The notes beneath the pieces are model-generated. The model searched no databases and was not told the DNA's origin. It saw nothing but the letters and a program-made list of their open reading frames with translations. The position numbers and the translations under genes are program-made. A stretch of 64,000 nt of DNA. It comes from Bacillus sp. N1-1. GTDB lineage: Bacteria > Bacillota > Bacilli > Bacillales > Guptibacillaceae. The first letter of the stretch is position 1, and every line of letters begins with the position of its first letter. The DNA lies in NCBI RefSeq assembly GCF_009818105.1, contig NZ_CP046564.1:3162001-3226000 (forward strand), read 5' to 3'. This document shows positions 29,340 to 38,486 of this stretch, piece after piece.

Positions 29340-30088
29340 ATCTTCACCACTTCTACTGTTGTATGTTTGCTCACCTGATCATAATTTGTTTCAGGATGCT
29401 CATTTGTAATAATCGTACACGCTTCAATATCTGCGACTTTACTAAAAGCTGCTTCACCAATTTTCGAATAATCAGCTAGAATATAGGCATCGCGTGAAAG
29501 TTTAATCGCTGCTCGTTTAATGATGGCTTCATCCGGATCTGCCGTTGTATAGCCTAACGATTCATGAATACCATTGATCCCGATAAAACACTTATCGAAA
29601 CGATATGTTTCAATGCTTTCAAGTGCCTTAGCTCCTATCATCGCACCTGTTCTTGATTTAAACTTTCCACCAATAACATAAGTTGTTATACCTTCTGCTA
29701 GAAGGCTTTCAATGACCTGGTAGCCATTTGTCACAACAATGACTTGTTTATGTTGTAAGAACGGAGCCATCTTCTGAGTGGTTGTCCCTGCATCAAGAAA
29801 AATGCAGTCACCGTCTTTAACCAATTCAGCTGCATAAGATGCAATTCTCTCTTTTTCTGACATGTTCTGCGTGGATTTTTCACCAAGTGATGGTTCAGTT
29901 CCCTTTGAACGAAAAAGTGATGCTCCCCCATGAATTCGTTTTAACTGATTTTCTTCTTCGAGTTGCACAAGATCACGACGAATGGTGGAAACAGATGCCC
30001 CGGTTGCTTCACTTAACTCATGAACAGTTGCTGTTTCCTTTTCTTTAAGAACTTGTAAAATGATGAAATGACGTTCAGCATTTAACAA
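29336..30088 (-). CDS. fruR: DeoR-family fructose operon repressor
   Basis: DeoR regulator expected to repress the fru operon and respond to fructose 1-phosphate. N-terminal helix-turn-helix (ATVHELSEATGASVSTIRRD) and HGGA, then the DeoR sensor domain (DAGTTT, VVTNG, GAMIG). 250 residues as usual. First gene of the operon, after AAATGCTGAACGTC... the ATG at 30088 has AGGTGATG upstream. Promoter, cre and phased repeats lie directly upstream. Confidence 0.95.
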   Translation of the reverse strand: MLNAERHFIILQVLKEKETATVHELSEATGASVSTIRRDLVQLEEENQLKRIHGGASLFRSKGTEPSLGEKSTQNMSEKERIASYAAELVKDGDCIFLDAGTTTQKMAPFLQHKQVIVVTNGYQVIESLLAEGITTYVIGGKFKSRTGAMIGAKALESIETYRFDKCFIGINGIHESLGYTTADPDEAIIKRAAIKLSRDAYILADYSKIGEAAFSKVADIEACTIITNEHPETNYDQVSKHTTVEVVKI

Positions 30089-30111
30089 ATCATCACCTAC
30101 TTTCTACTCAC

Positions 30112-30140
30112 AGTATAATGAAAGCACTTTCATAAGTCAA
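30112..30140 (-). promoter_or_regulatory. fru operon promoter with internal cre site
   Basis: Minus strand TTGACT (30135-30140), 17-bp spacer, TATACT (30112-30117). The spacer holds TGAAAGTGCTTTCA (30119-30132), a cre box with one mismatch in the central CG. CcpA bound there would block RNA polymerase, consistent with catabolite repression of fructose uptake. Confidence 0.75.
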
Positions 30141-30200
30141 TCATTTTCGTTCAATTTTATTCAAAAACATTCAAAAGTGTTCAAATGCAATCAAATAACT
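30141..30200. repeat. six phased 10-bp direct repeats upstream of the fru promoter
   Basis: Plus strand reads TCA[A/T] at 30141, 30151, 30161, 30171, 30181 and 30191, exactly 10 bp apart, five of them TCAA. On the coding strand each unit ends in TTGA. One helical turn per unit puts all copies on one face of the DNA, as expected for an array of DeoR-type half-sites. It sits just upstream of -35. Confidence 0.75.
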
Positions 30201-30246
30201 TAGCGCTTCAACAGCTCATTTATAGTTTTTCCATTCATCTAGACTC

Positions 30247-30281
30247 AAAAAAGAAGACTGCCCGTTCGGCAGTCTTCCTTA
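30247..30281 (-). terminator. ytnP terminator
   Basis: Stem AAGAAGACTGCC / GGCAGTCTTCCTT with minus-strand T-run. Confidence 0.87.
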
Positions 30282-30284
30282 AAA

Positions 30285-31127
30285 TCAGCTATTCCGTTTT
30301 ACTTCATGCGTTATTTCAAAAGAATCGTTCCATTTAAGAGCACGGTAATGAGCATCGTGATAAAAAATAAACCAGGCGTCTTGAGATAAAGCATCAGAAA
30401 TCCACTTTTCTTTCGCATAAATGGAGGTCATTGGATAATCATCATATGCAAGAACCCAAAGAGGGTTTTTATGAGCGTGAGTTGGCATGAGGTCTGCCAT
30501 GTGGATGAGATACTCGTCCCCTTCTTTCAGCGTGATAATCGCATGACCATCACTATGCCCACCAGTATGATGCAAATTTAAACCAGGAAGCACTTCATAG
30601 GTTTCTTTAAATGTTTGGACCTGATGTTGAATCACTTCCCAGTTCTCTTTCCAATATGTATTTTTTGAACGAATGTTAGGTTCTCTCATTTCGTTCCATT
30701 CTACTTCTGAGGCATAAATAACGGCATTTGGAAAAGTGGACTTATAGCCATTTCCATCCCGTTCAGTTAAGCCACTTGCATGATCAAAATGCAGATGAGT
30801 CATAAGGATTATGTCAATATCCTCCACTGATAACGATAGCTCTTCAAGAGAATCATGGATCTCAGACTCTTCCTCAACACCATAGTTCCTTCTTTGCTTC
30901 TCGGTCAACTTGCCTTTCCCAATCCCTGATTCAATTAAAATCTTCTTCCCTTGCCATTGAAGCAACAGCGGATCCGTTCGAAGCTCGATTTGGTTTATCT
31001 CATTTACAGGGTATTTCTTGCTCCAGAGCGGTTTTGGTACAACTCCAAACATCGCGCCACCATCCATATGAGTAACCCCACCTCTAAGCCACGTAATTGA
31101 TAGTGTACCTACTTGTAACTGTTCCAT
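30285..31127 (-). CDS. ytnP: YtnP quorum-quenching lactonase (metallo-beta-lactamase fold)
   Basis: Hydrolase of the MBL superfamily with the metal motif [10 protein letters not shown] near residue 100 and later metal ligands in HTGGHSDGH and HMADLMPTH. The N-terminal block ([21 protein letters not shown]) is characteristic of YtnP, which degrades acyl-homoserine lactones or related signals. The start at 31127 (MEQLQVGTL) is chosen by homology and an AAGGGGG site 7 bases upstream; the frame continues to 31190 without support. 280 residues. Confidence 0.93.
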   Translation of the reverse strand: MEQLQVGTLSITWLRGGVTHMDGGAMFGVVPKPLWSKKYPVNEINQIELRTDPLLLQWQGKKILIESGIGKGKLTEKQRRNYGVEEESEIHDSLEELSLSVEDIDIILMTHLHFDHASGLTERDGNGYKSTFPNAVIYASEVEWNEMREPNIRSKNTYWKENWEVIQHQVQTFKETYEVLPGLNLHHTGGHSDGHAIITLKEGDEYLIHMADLMPTHAHKNPLWVLAYDDYPMTSIYAKEKWISDALSQDAWFIFYHDAHYRALKWNDSFEITHEVKRNS

Positions 31128-31192
31128 TACAAAACCCCCTTCTACGATTATGTCTATCTTCTCACTAAAAGAAATCGCTTTCAATGACAATC

Positions 31193-31219
31193 AAAAAAAG
31201 AGTCGCGCTAAGCGACTCA
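31193..31219 (-). terminator. trmB terminator
   Basis: Stem GAGTCGC / GCGACTC followed by seven T residues on the minus strand. Confidence 0.85.
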
Positions 31220-31858
31220 AATTCTGAATTTTGCTTCACACCGATAAATCCGGCTTCCTTTTGATGAAAACTTTTCTTCATACTCCGTCATAACATTATC
31301 TTCCATACCACTTTGATGCAAATCAAGGCTTACATGATTTAACGTCATGCCGTATGCAGAGAAACTGTGAAGGGAATATTCAAATAAGCCCTGATTATCT
31401 GTCTTAAAATGAACTTCGCCTTTCTGGCTCATCACAACACGATACAAATCCAGAAACGTTTTATAGGTAAGTCTTCTTTTTTCATGGCGATTTTTTGGCC
31501 AAGGATCTGAAAAATTCAAATAAATGCGGCTAACTTCATTTTCTTCAAAAAGCGATTGAAGATCCTGTGCGTTTTCATTCAGCAAGCGGACATTCGGTAC
31601 ATCTTCTACGATTAACTTTTCTAAAGCTGACACCATAACACTTGACGATAATTCTAACCCAATGTAATTCACATCAGGGTTCTGTTTCGCCATGCCAATA
31701 ATAAATTGCCCTTTCCCCGTTCCAACTTCTAGATGAATGGGGTTATTATTTTGAAAGACGTCTTTCCAGCTCCCTTTTCTTTCGGAAGGGGTGGTAGGTA
31801 CGAATTGTGGGTGATCTGCAAACATTTCTTCTGCCCAGGGTTTATTGCGTTGACGCAT
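31217..31858 (-). CDS. trmB: tRNA (guanine-N7)-methyltransferase
   Basis: SAM-dependent enzyme making m7G46 in tRNA variable loops. SAM-binding motif EVGTGKGQF near residue 41 and the TrmB signature [15 protein letters not shown] near residue 116. 213 residues, as in B. subtilis YtmQ. Divergent from the 31-aa gene and ytzH; followed by ytnP on the same strand. Confidence 0.96.
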   Translation of the reverse strand: MRQRNKPWAEEMFADHPQFVPTTPSERKGSWKDVFQNNNPIHLEVGTGKGQFIIGMAKQNPDVNYIGLELSSSVMVSALEKLIVEDVPNVRLLNENAQDLQSLFEENEVSRIYLNFSDPWPKNRHEKRRLTYKTFLDLYRVVMSQKGEVHFKTDNQGLFEYSLHSFSAYGMTLNHVSLDLHQSGMEDNVMTEYEEKFSSKGSRIYRCEAKFRI

Positions 31859-31993
31859 ATGTTCACTTCCTTATAGTCTAATTACCGTTTTCACACAATC
31901 GACATTTTACCATGAAATCATAAGAATAGAAAGGTGGAGGAAAGGGTATGAAATAGTAGTCAAATTGTAAAAAATAACGTGGTGAAACTTCCA

Positions 31994-32013
31994 TCATATC
32001 AGTTATGATATGA
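31994..32013. repeat. inverted repeat upstream of small membrane ORF
   Basis: Perfect 8-bp arms TCATATCA / TGATATGA with a 4-base spacer lie between trmB and the 31-aa ORF. It could be an operator or part of the 5' leader; no regulator is recognised. Confidence 0.4.
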
Positions 32014-32033
32014 AGAGAGAGGAGGGTGAAGAA

Positions 32034-32129
32034 TTGGAACACTTTCTTATCATGTGGGCACCATGGATTGTAATCATTGTTTCCATTGTTGCGCTTTTCG
32101 GCTGGGGTGCAAAAGGTGATACAAAATAA
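32034..32129 (+). CDS. 31-residue single-pass membrane miniprotein
   Basis: Too short for routine calling but well supported: TTG start with AGGAGG eight bases upstream, and a terminator hairpin 13 bp after the stop. The product has a short N-terminus, one clear membrane helix (WAPWIVIIVSIVALFGW) and the tail GAKGDTK. No function known; its layout resembles regulatory small membrane proteins. It lies in the trmB-ytzH gap. Confidence 0.65.
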   Translation: MEHFLIMWAPWIVIIVSIVALFGWGAKGDTK

Positions 32130-32141
32130 TGAAGCATATGT

Positions 32142-32167
32142 AAAACACGGAGAAATCCGTGTTTTTT
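32142..32167 (+). terminator. terminator after the 31-aa ORF
   Basis: Stem AAAACACGGA / TCCGTGTTTT with loop GAAA and a T-run on the plus strand. Confidence 0.85.
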
Positions 32168-32238
32168 CGTATAGCGATAAGCATAATTCCTCCTTACATG
32201 CACACGCTACTTAGTAGTACAAATAAGGAGGAAAATTC

Positions 32239-32517
32239 ATGCCACTCTCACATCGAGATCAGCTTTTTATTCTGGCTGACATTCTTAAGAACCATCATAT
32301 CGATTGCACAGGAACATCTTCAGAATGTGAGCAAGTTCAGCGTTTGGCAACAGCTTTACAGCAAAACGAAGGTGTTGCGCCAGAGATTAAGCAGGTACTT
32401 GGTCAAATTCAACAATATAGCGCTACTGGAGCAACAGAATCCAATTTATTAAACCATATAGAAACCCACCAGCCTCATCTTAGCCAGTGGGTTGATACTA
32501 TTGATCGGTATCAATAA
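32239..32517 (+). CDS. ytzH: YtzH family protein
   Basis: 92-residue helical, acidic protein matching YtzH of B. subtilis in length and position between trmB and ytmP. No catalytic motif; function unknown. Start ATG 32239 follows AAGGAGGAAAATTC, a strong site. The last 20 bases overlap the convergent ytmP 3' end. Confidence 0.85.
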   Translation: MPLSHRDQLFILADILKNHHIDCTGTSSECEQVQRLATALQQNEGVAPEIKQVLGQIQQYSATGATESNLLNHIETHQPHLSQWVDTIDRYQ

Positions 32518-33307
32518 GTCGATAGTGGTTTAAATTTTCCAGATCTTTTTTCCAGAATTCAACTTCTCCGTTTAATCCTTTGAGATCGTACCAATAGATG
32601 GACAAGAGCGTCTGCGCTACCACATACCAGTACATGCGGTGGCGCAGGCTTTCTGTATTTTCCAATCCATAATGAGTGAGCCATTCTTCCCACTCCTCTT
32701 TTGGAAGGTACCAGTATAGCAGCATTCCGATATCTAACGCAGGATCTGCCACAACTGCTCCGTCCCAATCAATCAAATATAGATTCCCTTCCTCACTAAA
32801 CATCCAATTATTATGATTGACATCACAATGACATACAACCTTTTCCACGTTCTCAAGATCATTTTTATTAGCAGCCAGGTAAGAAAGGGCTCGAATCACT
32901 TCAACGTCTCTGCGATGATGATTCTCAAACTTTTGTAATAAATCTTGATAAATGACGTCTGGTGAAAGAGGTTTTTTCCCGAGACGATTAAGCATCCTTC
33001 GAAGTTCTGAAGAACGATGAATTTTATAAAGCATTTGTGCCACTCGCGGCTGCTTCATTTCATGGGACTTCAGTTCCCTCCCCGGCAACCACTTTTGGGC
33101 TGTAATAACGTCTCCATTCTCAAGTCGCTTGGTCCAGAGAAGTTTCGGTACAATTCCTTCCGCCGACAAAACAGCCAGAAAAGGCGAGGAGTTCCGTTTT
33201 AGGAATAATTTCTCGTCTCCATATTGAGCTAAGTATGCTTCGCCTGTCGCTCCGCCAGCGGGCGTAACCTGCCAGCCTTCGCCTAAAATGTTATCCAACA
33301 ATTTCAC
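32498..33307 (-). CDS. ytmP: YtmP, aminoglycoside/choline-kinase-like phosphotransferase
   Basis: APH-fold kinase: catalytic loop CHCDVNHNNW near residue 186 and metal-binding LIDWDGA near residue 205, with an N-terminal lobe containing AQYGDEKLFLKRN. 269 residues. Substrate unknown; choline or ethanolamine kinases and sugar kinases share the fold, and antibiotic resistance is not indicated. Overlaps ytzH tail to tail. Synteny with B. subtilis ytmP is exact. Confidence 0.88.
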   Translation of the reverse strand: MKLLDNILGEGWQVTPAGGATGEAYLAQYGDEKLFLKRNSSPFLAVLSAEGIVPKLLWTKRLENGDVITAQKWLPGRELKSHEMKQPRVAQMLYKIHRSSELRRMLNRLGKKPLSPDVIYQDLLQKFENHHRRDVEVIRALSYLAANKNDLENVEKVVCHCDVNHNNWMFSEEGNLYLIDWDGAVVADPALDIGMLLYWYLPKEEWEEWLTHYGLENTESLRHRMYWYVVAQTLLSIYWYDLKGLNGEVEFWKKDLENLNHYRLIDTDQ

Positions 33308-33431
33308 CTTCGATTTCCGTTAGTTTGTAGATTCTGGAAGTTTTGCGTTTTTAGCGGTTTTTTCTCCGGACCTAGCTAAAAACCGTCTACGAATAAAAAA
33401 TTATAACACACGTTGACGAAATCTTCATGTG

Positions 33432-35573
33432 TTAATCATTTGTTATTAAAATAATTGTGTTAAATGGCGCTACTGAGAGCAATTTATCTGTTGTTTTTCT
33501 AATCGGTTCAACGCTTGCTACTTCTCCATCGGCAAGAATCCATTTCTCACCATCACCGATATCGATAATATCGTCATGGAAGCCGCCGTTATGAATGACG
33601 ACAATGGATTCAGACGAGTGCTGTTGATGAATGCGATAAGCAAGAATTGGACCTGGAGAATCGATAAAGGAAATGCGATTCATCTCATGTCGTTCAGCCA
33701 TTCGAAACGCCTCAAAATGTTTTCTAATTGAAATTAACCCTCGAATATACTTGACGTTTGCTTGAACAGCTCTCATTCTTTGCCAATCAAAGCGATTAAT
33801 TTTATCAGGAGATTTATAGCTATCTTCTACTCCATTTTTTGTGCGGAAAAATTCCTGTCCCGCATGAATGAATGGGATCCCCTGCGAAAGAATGGTGATC
33901 GCCGTCGCGAGACGATGCATACGCTGTTTGACATCCTCGCTTACTCCTGGATGGCTCCGATTCAGGCGATCCCAAAGTGTATGGTTATCATGACATTCTA
34001 CATAATTAATGGACTGAGATGCTGTAATGAATTTATCCTCAACACTCCCCATTATACACTTCTTTACCTCTTCTTTAACTGAAAAGTTTCCATTTGCAAA
34101 GCCAGTGGAGCGTGTATCAAATAACTTCCCTTTAACAGAATCACGGAAATGGTCGTTAAAATAGCCGATTCTAGGGGTTTCTCGAGCATTGCCACTCATT
34201 GCTTTTCGATGGTCAGGTAGAATGGTGTTCATATGCCAGCCTTCACCAAACACAAGAATCGTTGGATCTATGCAATCAAGAGCATAGCGTACTTCGTTCA
34301 TGGTTTCTTTATCATGAATTCCCATTAAGTCGAAGCGAAAGCCATCAATGCCATATTCTTTTGCCCAGTAAACAACCGAATCGACAATTAATTTCCTCAT
34401 CATTCTTCTTTCAGAAGCTGTATCGTTTCCTACACCCGTTCCATTCGAAGGTTTTCCACCATGATCAAACCGAAAATAGTAACCAGGTACAACCTTTTCT
34501 AATGGAGAAGCATGAAGTTGATAGACGTGATTAAACACGACGTCCATAATGACCCTTAAACCTTTTTCATGAAGCTTCTGAATCATTTCCTTCACTTCTC
34601 GAATACGCGTATACGGTTCATGAGAGTTTAGTGAATAGCTACCTTCTGGAACAAAATAATGAATTGGATCATATCCCCAATTATAGGATGGAGGGACTTT
34701 CATTTCATCGACACTGCCGAAATCCTGAATAGGAAGAAGTTCAACGTGTGTAACCCCGAGCCATTTAATATAGTTAATCCCTGCTGGAATGCCATCTTTA
34801 TCAGGCGGTTCTTCTGTAAAAGCCTTATACTTCCCTCTATTTTTCAATCCACTTTTTGCTTGAACACTAAAGTCTCTAACGTGTAATTCGTATATGATCG
34901 CGTCAGAAGGCTTCGCAAAAGAAGGTTTACTGAAAGGATTCCACCCCTCCGGATTCGTATGGGAAGGATTGATCACCATTCCAAATTTGCAGTTTGAAGT
35001 AGCTGCTCTTGCATAAGGATCAATGGTTTCTCGACATTCACCATTAACATTCACGCTGTAAGTATAGAGCGCCCCTTCTGAAACATCAGCTGATGATCCT
35101 TCAAACACACCGCGCTCTTGCTTCAACATTGGCAATTCTTTTATTTTTTGGAACGTGTCATTATAGATGTTAACAATAACATCTGTTGCTGTTGGTGCCC
35201 AAACTCGGAATACCGTCCCATTTTCAGTTAATAGGGCTCCTAATTCACCATCATAATAATAGCGGTCATCAAACATATCTGTTCTTACAACTTTTCCTGT
35301 AAAAACAAGACTGGTCTCACCACTTGAGTGAATGAGGTAGTAATTATTCCCGGGCATGTACTCACGATCGACCTGTAATGAAATTAATCTCTTCTTACCC
35401 ATTTTTGAGTTTTCTTTTACTTCAATCGGAATGTCTAAATGGCCATCAGTAAGGGTGTAGGCATCCTTAACATCTAACGAGATATTAGCCATTACCGTAA
35501 TGGTATGAAAGTCATCCCAATATGCTGTAAAAGCCTGGCTCACTTTTTTGTATGCAGAATAATCTCGTATCAT
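33432..35573 (-). CDS. amyX: type I pullulanase
   Basis: Debranches alpha-1,6 links in pullulan and limit dextrins. N-terminal CBM48-like and linker domains (about 1-220), then a GH13 barrel with the pullulanase signature YNWGYDP. The catalytic Asp is in DGFRFDLMGIHD, the acid/base Glu in VFGEGWHM and the third Asp in ECHDNHTLWD. 713 residues, no signal peptide, so cytoplasmic glycogen or maltodextrin use is likely. Next to ytmP as amyX is in B. subtilis. Confidence 0.95.
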   Translation of the reverse strand: MIRDYSAYKKVSQAFTAYWDDFHTITVMANISLDVKDAYTLTDGHLDIPIEVKENSKMGKKRLISLQVDREYMPGNNYYLIHSSGETSLVFTGKVVRTDMFDDRYYYDGELGALLTENGTVFRVWAPTATDVIVNIYNDTFQKIKELPMLKQERGVFEGSSADVSEGALYTYSVNVNGECRETIDPYARAATSNCKFGMVINPSHTNPEGWNPFSKPSFAKPSDAIIYELHVRDFSVQAKSGLKNRGKYKAFTEEPPDKDGIPAGINYIKWLGVTHVELLPIQDFGSVDEMKVPPSYNWGYDPIHYFVPEGSYSLNSHEPYTRIREVKEMIQKLHEKGLRVIMDVVFNHVYQLHASPLEKVVPGYYFRFDHGGKPSNGTGVGNDTASERRMMRKLIVDSVVYWAKEYGIDGFRFDLMGIHDKETMNEVRYALDCIDPTILVFGEGWHMNTILPDHRKAMSGNARETPRIGYFNDHFRDSVKGKLFDTRSTGFANGNFSVKEEVKKCIMGSVEDKFITASQSINYVECHDNHTLWDRLNRSHPGVSEDVKQRMHRLATAITILSQGIPFIHAGQEFFRTKNGVEDSYKSPDKINRFDWQRMRAVQANVKYIRGLISIRKHFEAFRMAERHEMNRISFIDSPGPILAYRIHQQHSSESIVVIHNGGFHDDIIDIGDGEKWILADGEVASVEPIRKTTDKLLSVAPFNTIILITND

Positions 35574-35667
35574 ATGAATCCCATCCTTTGCGGAGATGCT
35601 TACAACCTTTTTCCATTACCTATCTTATTTTCAAAAATTCATTTTGACATTTGTTTCATAAAAAAAT

Positions 35668-36354
35668 TCAAGAAATCCATTTTAATAAGAGCGGTCCAAG
35701 GATCGAAACGCACAGGGCGCATAAACTTAAACCTATTGAACTTATTGCAGCTTCTCGCTCGCCATATTCGAGTGCCTTTGCTGTACCTATCGCATGCGAT
35801 GCACCACCGAAAGCCATACCGATTCCAAGAAAGTTCGATATGCCCAGAAGCTGGAATAACCAAGGACCAGTTACTGCTCCACCTATTCCTGCAATCATTA
35901 CGAATATAACGGCAAATGCTGGTTCTCCACCAGTCATGCTAGCTACTTCCATCGCTACTGGAGTCGTTACGTTTTTAGAAATAATTGTCGACACAATCAT
36001 TTCGTTGTATCCACTCACGACCGCTAACCAATATCCCGACAATATCCCTAGAAGACTTGCTGTTAAAACCGTTGCAAAAATTTCAACTTTAAACTTATTT
36101 AATAATTTCCTCTGCTTATATAGTGGAAAAGCAAGTGCGACGATAGCAGGACCTAGCAACGCGTCAATCCATTGACCTCCACTAAAATAGGTGTCATACG
36201 AAACATCAAATGACGTTAAAACCACTACAAGAACCACCGTACACGTTAATACAGGAATCATAAAAGGGTACGGTAATAACTGATAGAGTCGGCGGAACAC
36301 AACGTATAACAATAATGTGATAAATAGCCAAAAAAACATTTGCAGTAGCATCAT
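35668..36354 (-). CDS. lrgB: LrgB/CidB family membrane protein
   Basis: 228 residues, about seven membrane segments. The conserved stretch GASHAIGTAKALEYGEREAAISS is diagnostic of LrgB/CidB/YwbG proteins, which modulate murein hydrolase activity and cell death, or transport pyruvate and glycolate-type metabolites. Starts four bases inside lrgA, so coupled. B. subtilis has no such pair at this position. Confidence 0.9.
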   Translation of the reverse strand: MMLLQMFFWLFITLLLYVVFRRLYQLLPYPFMIPVLTCTVVLVVVLTSFDVSYDTYFSGGQWIDALLGPAIVALAFPLYKQRKLLNKFKVEIFATVLTASLLGILSGYWLAVVSGYNEMIVSTIISKNVTTPVAMEVASMTGGEPAFAVIFVMIAGIGGAVTGPWLFQLLGISNFLGIGMAFGGASHAIGTAKALEYGEREAAISSIGLSLCALCVSILGPLLLKWIS

Positions 36355-36731
36355 CTATCCCACTCCTTTCGATTAGCAAGAAACTGGCCAAGTAGCCCCG
36401 TCGCCCCCATTACGATCCACGTACTGACGAGGACGATTGGAACTAACCAGAGACTCTTCCCGCTAAAGAAGTCGAGATGTTGCATGATACCGACTGTGAC
36501 TGGTACGAATAATAACGGTAAATGATTTAATAATGCTGATGCCCCCTGAGAAATCCATCGAATCGGAATCCATTTTAGATAAAGCCCGATTAGAAGAATT
36601 AGCATCCCTACGACACTCCCTGGAACAGGAAGTGTTAATGTTGTTTGAAGATAGCCCCCCACAAGATAAAACCCAAACAAAAGACCAATTTGTAATAACA
36701 TGATAAGGTATTTATTAATGCGTAAACTCAT
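36351..36731 (-). CDS. lrgA: CidA/LrgA family holin-like membrane protein
   Basis: Four-helix membrane protein with the conserved LPVPGSVVGMLILL motif near residue 30. It is the usual partner of LrgB in a holin/antiholin-like or metabolite-export pair. The start at 36731 (MSLRINKYLIMLL) gives 126 residues, the normal size; the frame extends to 36764 inside thpR. It overlaps the thpR end by 17 bases, so thpR-lrgA-lrgB look like one operon. Confidence 0.88.
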   Translation of the reverse strand: MSLRINKYLIMLLQIGLLFGFYLVGGYLQTTLTLPVPGSVVGMLILLIGLYLKWIPIRWISQGASALLNHLPLLFVPVTVGIMQHLDFFSGKSLWLVPIVLVSTWIVMGATGLLGQFLANRKEWDR

Positions 36732-37263
36732 AAGCCGCAACACCTTTATACCTTGGGGTTTCATCGGGTGCTACTCGATATAACTTCACACTCGATACTT
36801 CCTGACTTTCACGTTTAAGTGTTGGCCAGTTAGGTTTTATTTCTTTAGTAGGGTCATACCATTTCTTTGCAAGTGTCACGTGTGGGGAGTATTCCCTTTC
36901 TTTAAGTGAAAATCCTGCAAATTGACACATTTGGATTACTTCTTGATGGAGCTTTTCCAATTGGTTCGTTCTTATCACATCTGCATAAAGCACACGTGGT
37001 CGACTTTCGGAACCAAAATAATGTAAACCTTCCACTTCTAATTTAAAAGGTTGCATGACCTTTGCTACCCTTTGTAAACCTTCATGTAAATCTGACAGCT
37101 GCCTTTCATCCGCTCCGCCTAAAAAAGCCACCGTAATATGAAAATCTTCAGGATAAACGATATGCTTAAAAAATCCTAAATGAGTCTTCATTTGAATCTC
37201 TTGAAGTGTCTTTCTAAGATGTGGTTGGATGGGGAGGGCAATAAAGTAATGAGTATTCAACAT
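36715..37263 (-). CDS. thpR: RNA 2',3'-cyclic phosphodiesterase
   Basis: 2H phosphoesterase with both HxT motifs: FHITVAFLG near residue 40 and SPHVTLAKKW near residue 125. Members open 2',3'-cyclic phosphates on RNA and were first named 2'-5' RNA ligases. The ATG at 37263 (MLNTHYFIALP) is preferred to a GTG two codons upstream because the latter sits on top of the AAGGAG site. 182 residues. Corresponds to ytlP of B. subtilis. Confidence 0.92.
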   Translation of the reverse strand: MLNTHYFIALPIQPHLRKTLQEIQMKTHLGFFKHIVYPEDFHITVAFLGGADERQLSDLHEGLQRVAKVMQPFKLEVEGLHYFGSESRPRVLYADVIRTNQLEKLHQEVIQMCQFAGFSLKEREYSPHVTLAKKWYDPTKEIKPNWPTLKRESQEVSSVKLYRVAPDETPRYKGVAAYEFTH

Positions 37264-37343
37264 GTCCACTCCTTCTATCCTTTTTCTATTCTATCAAACA
37301 ATCTGAATAATCTTTTATTTTTTTACTCATAAGCTTGATTTTA

Positions 37344-37371
37344 TTACGAAAGATTTATCTTTTGTTATAAT
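37344..37371 (+). promoter_or_regulatory. promoter of the cysteine synthase gene
   Basis: TTACGA (37344-37349), 16-bp spacer, perfect TATAAT (37366-37371). The ~110-nt leader contains an imperfect palindrome around GGAGTGATCATCTCC; no known riboswitch is recognised. Confidence 0.5.
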
Positions 37372-37483
37372 GGGGAACAGTATTAGAAAATATCGTTTAA
37401 TGGGAGTGATCATCTCCTCACTTTCTATACTGACCAATAAATTAGAAAATGACCCTTAACTTGTATGAAAAGGATGTGCTTAC

Positions 37484-38413
37484 ATGATCTATGAAAATAT
37501 GGCCGATCTTATTGGAGATACGCCACTACTCAAATTAAATCGAGTCCCGAATCCAAATGGCGCAAAAATATATGCAAAGCTAGAATACTTTAACCCAAGT
37601 CGGAGCGTAAAGGATCGCGCAGCGTATAATATGATTGTTAAAGCAGAAGAAGATGGCTTACTTAAAGCAGGCTCCACAATTATTGAGCCAACTTCGGGCA
37701 ATACCGGCATTGGACTTGCCATGAACGCCGCTGCAAAAGGGTATCCTGCTATTATTGTCATGCCTGATAACGCAACACAAGAACGCATTAAACTTCTTAA
37801 AGCATACGGTGCGAAAGTTGTTCTCACGCCATCTTCTGAGAAAATGCCTGGTGCAATTAACAAAGCAAAAGAAATTGCCGAAACCATTAAAGATAGCTTT
37901 ATTCCAATGCAATTCGAAAATGCTGCAAATCCAGATGCCCATCGCACTTCAACAGCGCTTGAAATTGTAGAAGCAATGAAGCAACTCGGCGTCACTCCTG
38001 CTGCCTTTATTTCAACAGCCGGAACGGGCGGAACTGTAACCGGGACAGGTGAAGTTTTAAAAGAACATTTCCCCGATCTTACTGTGCACGTGGTTGAACC
38101 TGAGGGATCTCCCGTTTTATCTGGCGGTAAACCTGGAAAACACAAGCTCGTAGGGACAAGCCCAGGATTCATACCTGATATCCTGAACACCTCAGTCTAT
38201 GATGAAATTATCAAAATTACTGATGAGCAAGCTTATGAAGTGACGCGTAAATTAGCTAGGGAAGAAGGATTACTTGTGGGTCCATCTTCAGGGGCTGCCG
38301 TCTTTGCGGCCATGCAAGTTGCTGAGCGTTTATCACCCAACCAAGTTGTTGTTACAATGACATGTGATTCTGGCGAACGTTATTTATCAAGTGATTTATT
38401 CAGTTCTCTATAG
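37484..38413 (+). CDS. ytkP: cysteine synthase family PLP enzyme (CysK-like, YtkP)
   Basis: Pyridoxal-phosphate enzyme predicted to make cysteine from O-acetylserine and sulfide. The PLP lysine lies in NPSRSVKDRAA near residue 42; the phosphate-binding loops are PTSGNTGIGLA and STAGTGGTVTGTG. 309 residues, as cysteine synthases. The place between thpR and pepV matches ytkP, a cysK paralogue, so cystathionine or other beta-substitution activity remains possible. Confidence 0.92.
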   Translation: MIYENMADLIGDTPLLKLNRVPNPNGAKIYAKLEYFNPSRSVKDRAAYNMIVKAEEDGLLKAGSTIIEPTSGNTGIGLAMNAAAKGYPAIIVMPDNATQERIKLLKAYGAKVVLTPSSEKMPGAINKAKEIAETIKDSFIPMQFENAANPDAHRTSTALEIVEAMKQLGVTPAAFISTAGTGGTVTGTGEVLKEHFPDLTVHVVEPEGSPVLSGGKPGKHKLVGTSPGFIPDILNTSVYDEIIKITDEQAYEVTRKLAREEGLLVGPSSGAAVFAAMQVAERLSPNQVVVTMTCDSGERYLSSDLFSSL

Positions 38414-38447
38414 AATTTCCAAAAGACAGCACATTTGAATTGTAACT

Positions 38448-38484
38448 AGTCAGCGCCATGCCGCTACCGGCATGGCGCTCATTC
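38448..38484. terminator. strong hairpin between ytkP and pepV
   Basis: 12-bp perfect GC-rich stem AGCGCCATGCCG / CGGCATGGCGCT with loop CTAC. T-runs are poor on both sides, but its place between convergent genes fits termination. Confidence 0.7.
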
Positions 38485-38486
38485 TA

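Noticed and set aside
35651..36175. 174-codon plus frame opposite lrgB
   Set aside because: Antisense shadow of a conserved membrane protein gene with no start signal.
37489..38190. 233-codon minus-strand open frame opposite the cysteine synthase gene
   Set aside because: Antisense to a well-conserved gene, no ribosome binding site, composition typical of the reverse frame of a PLP enzyme.
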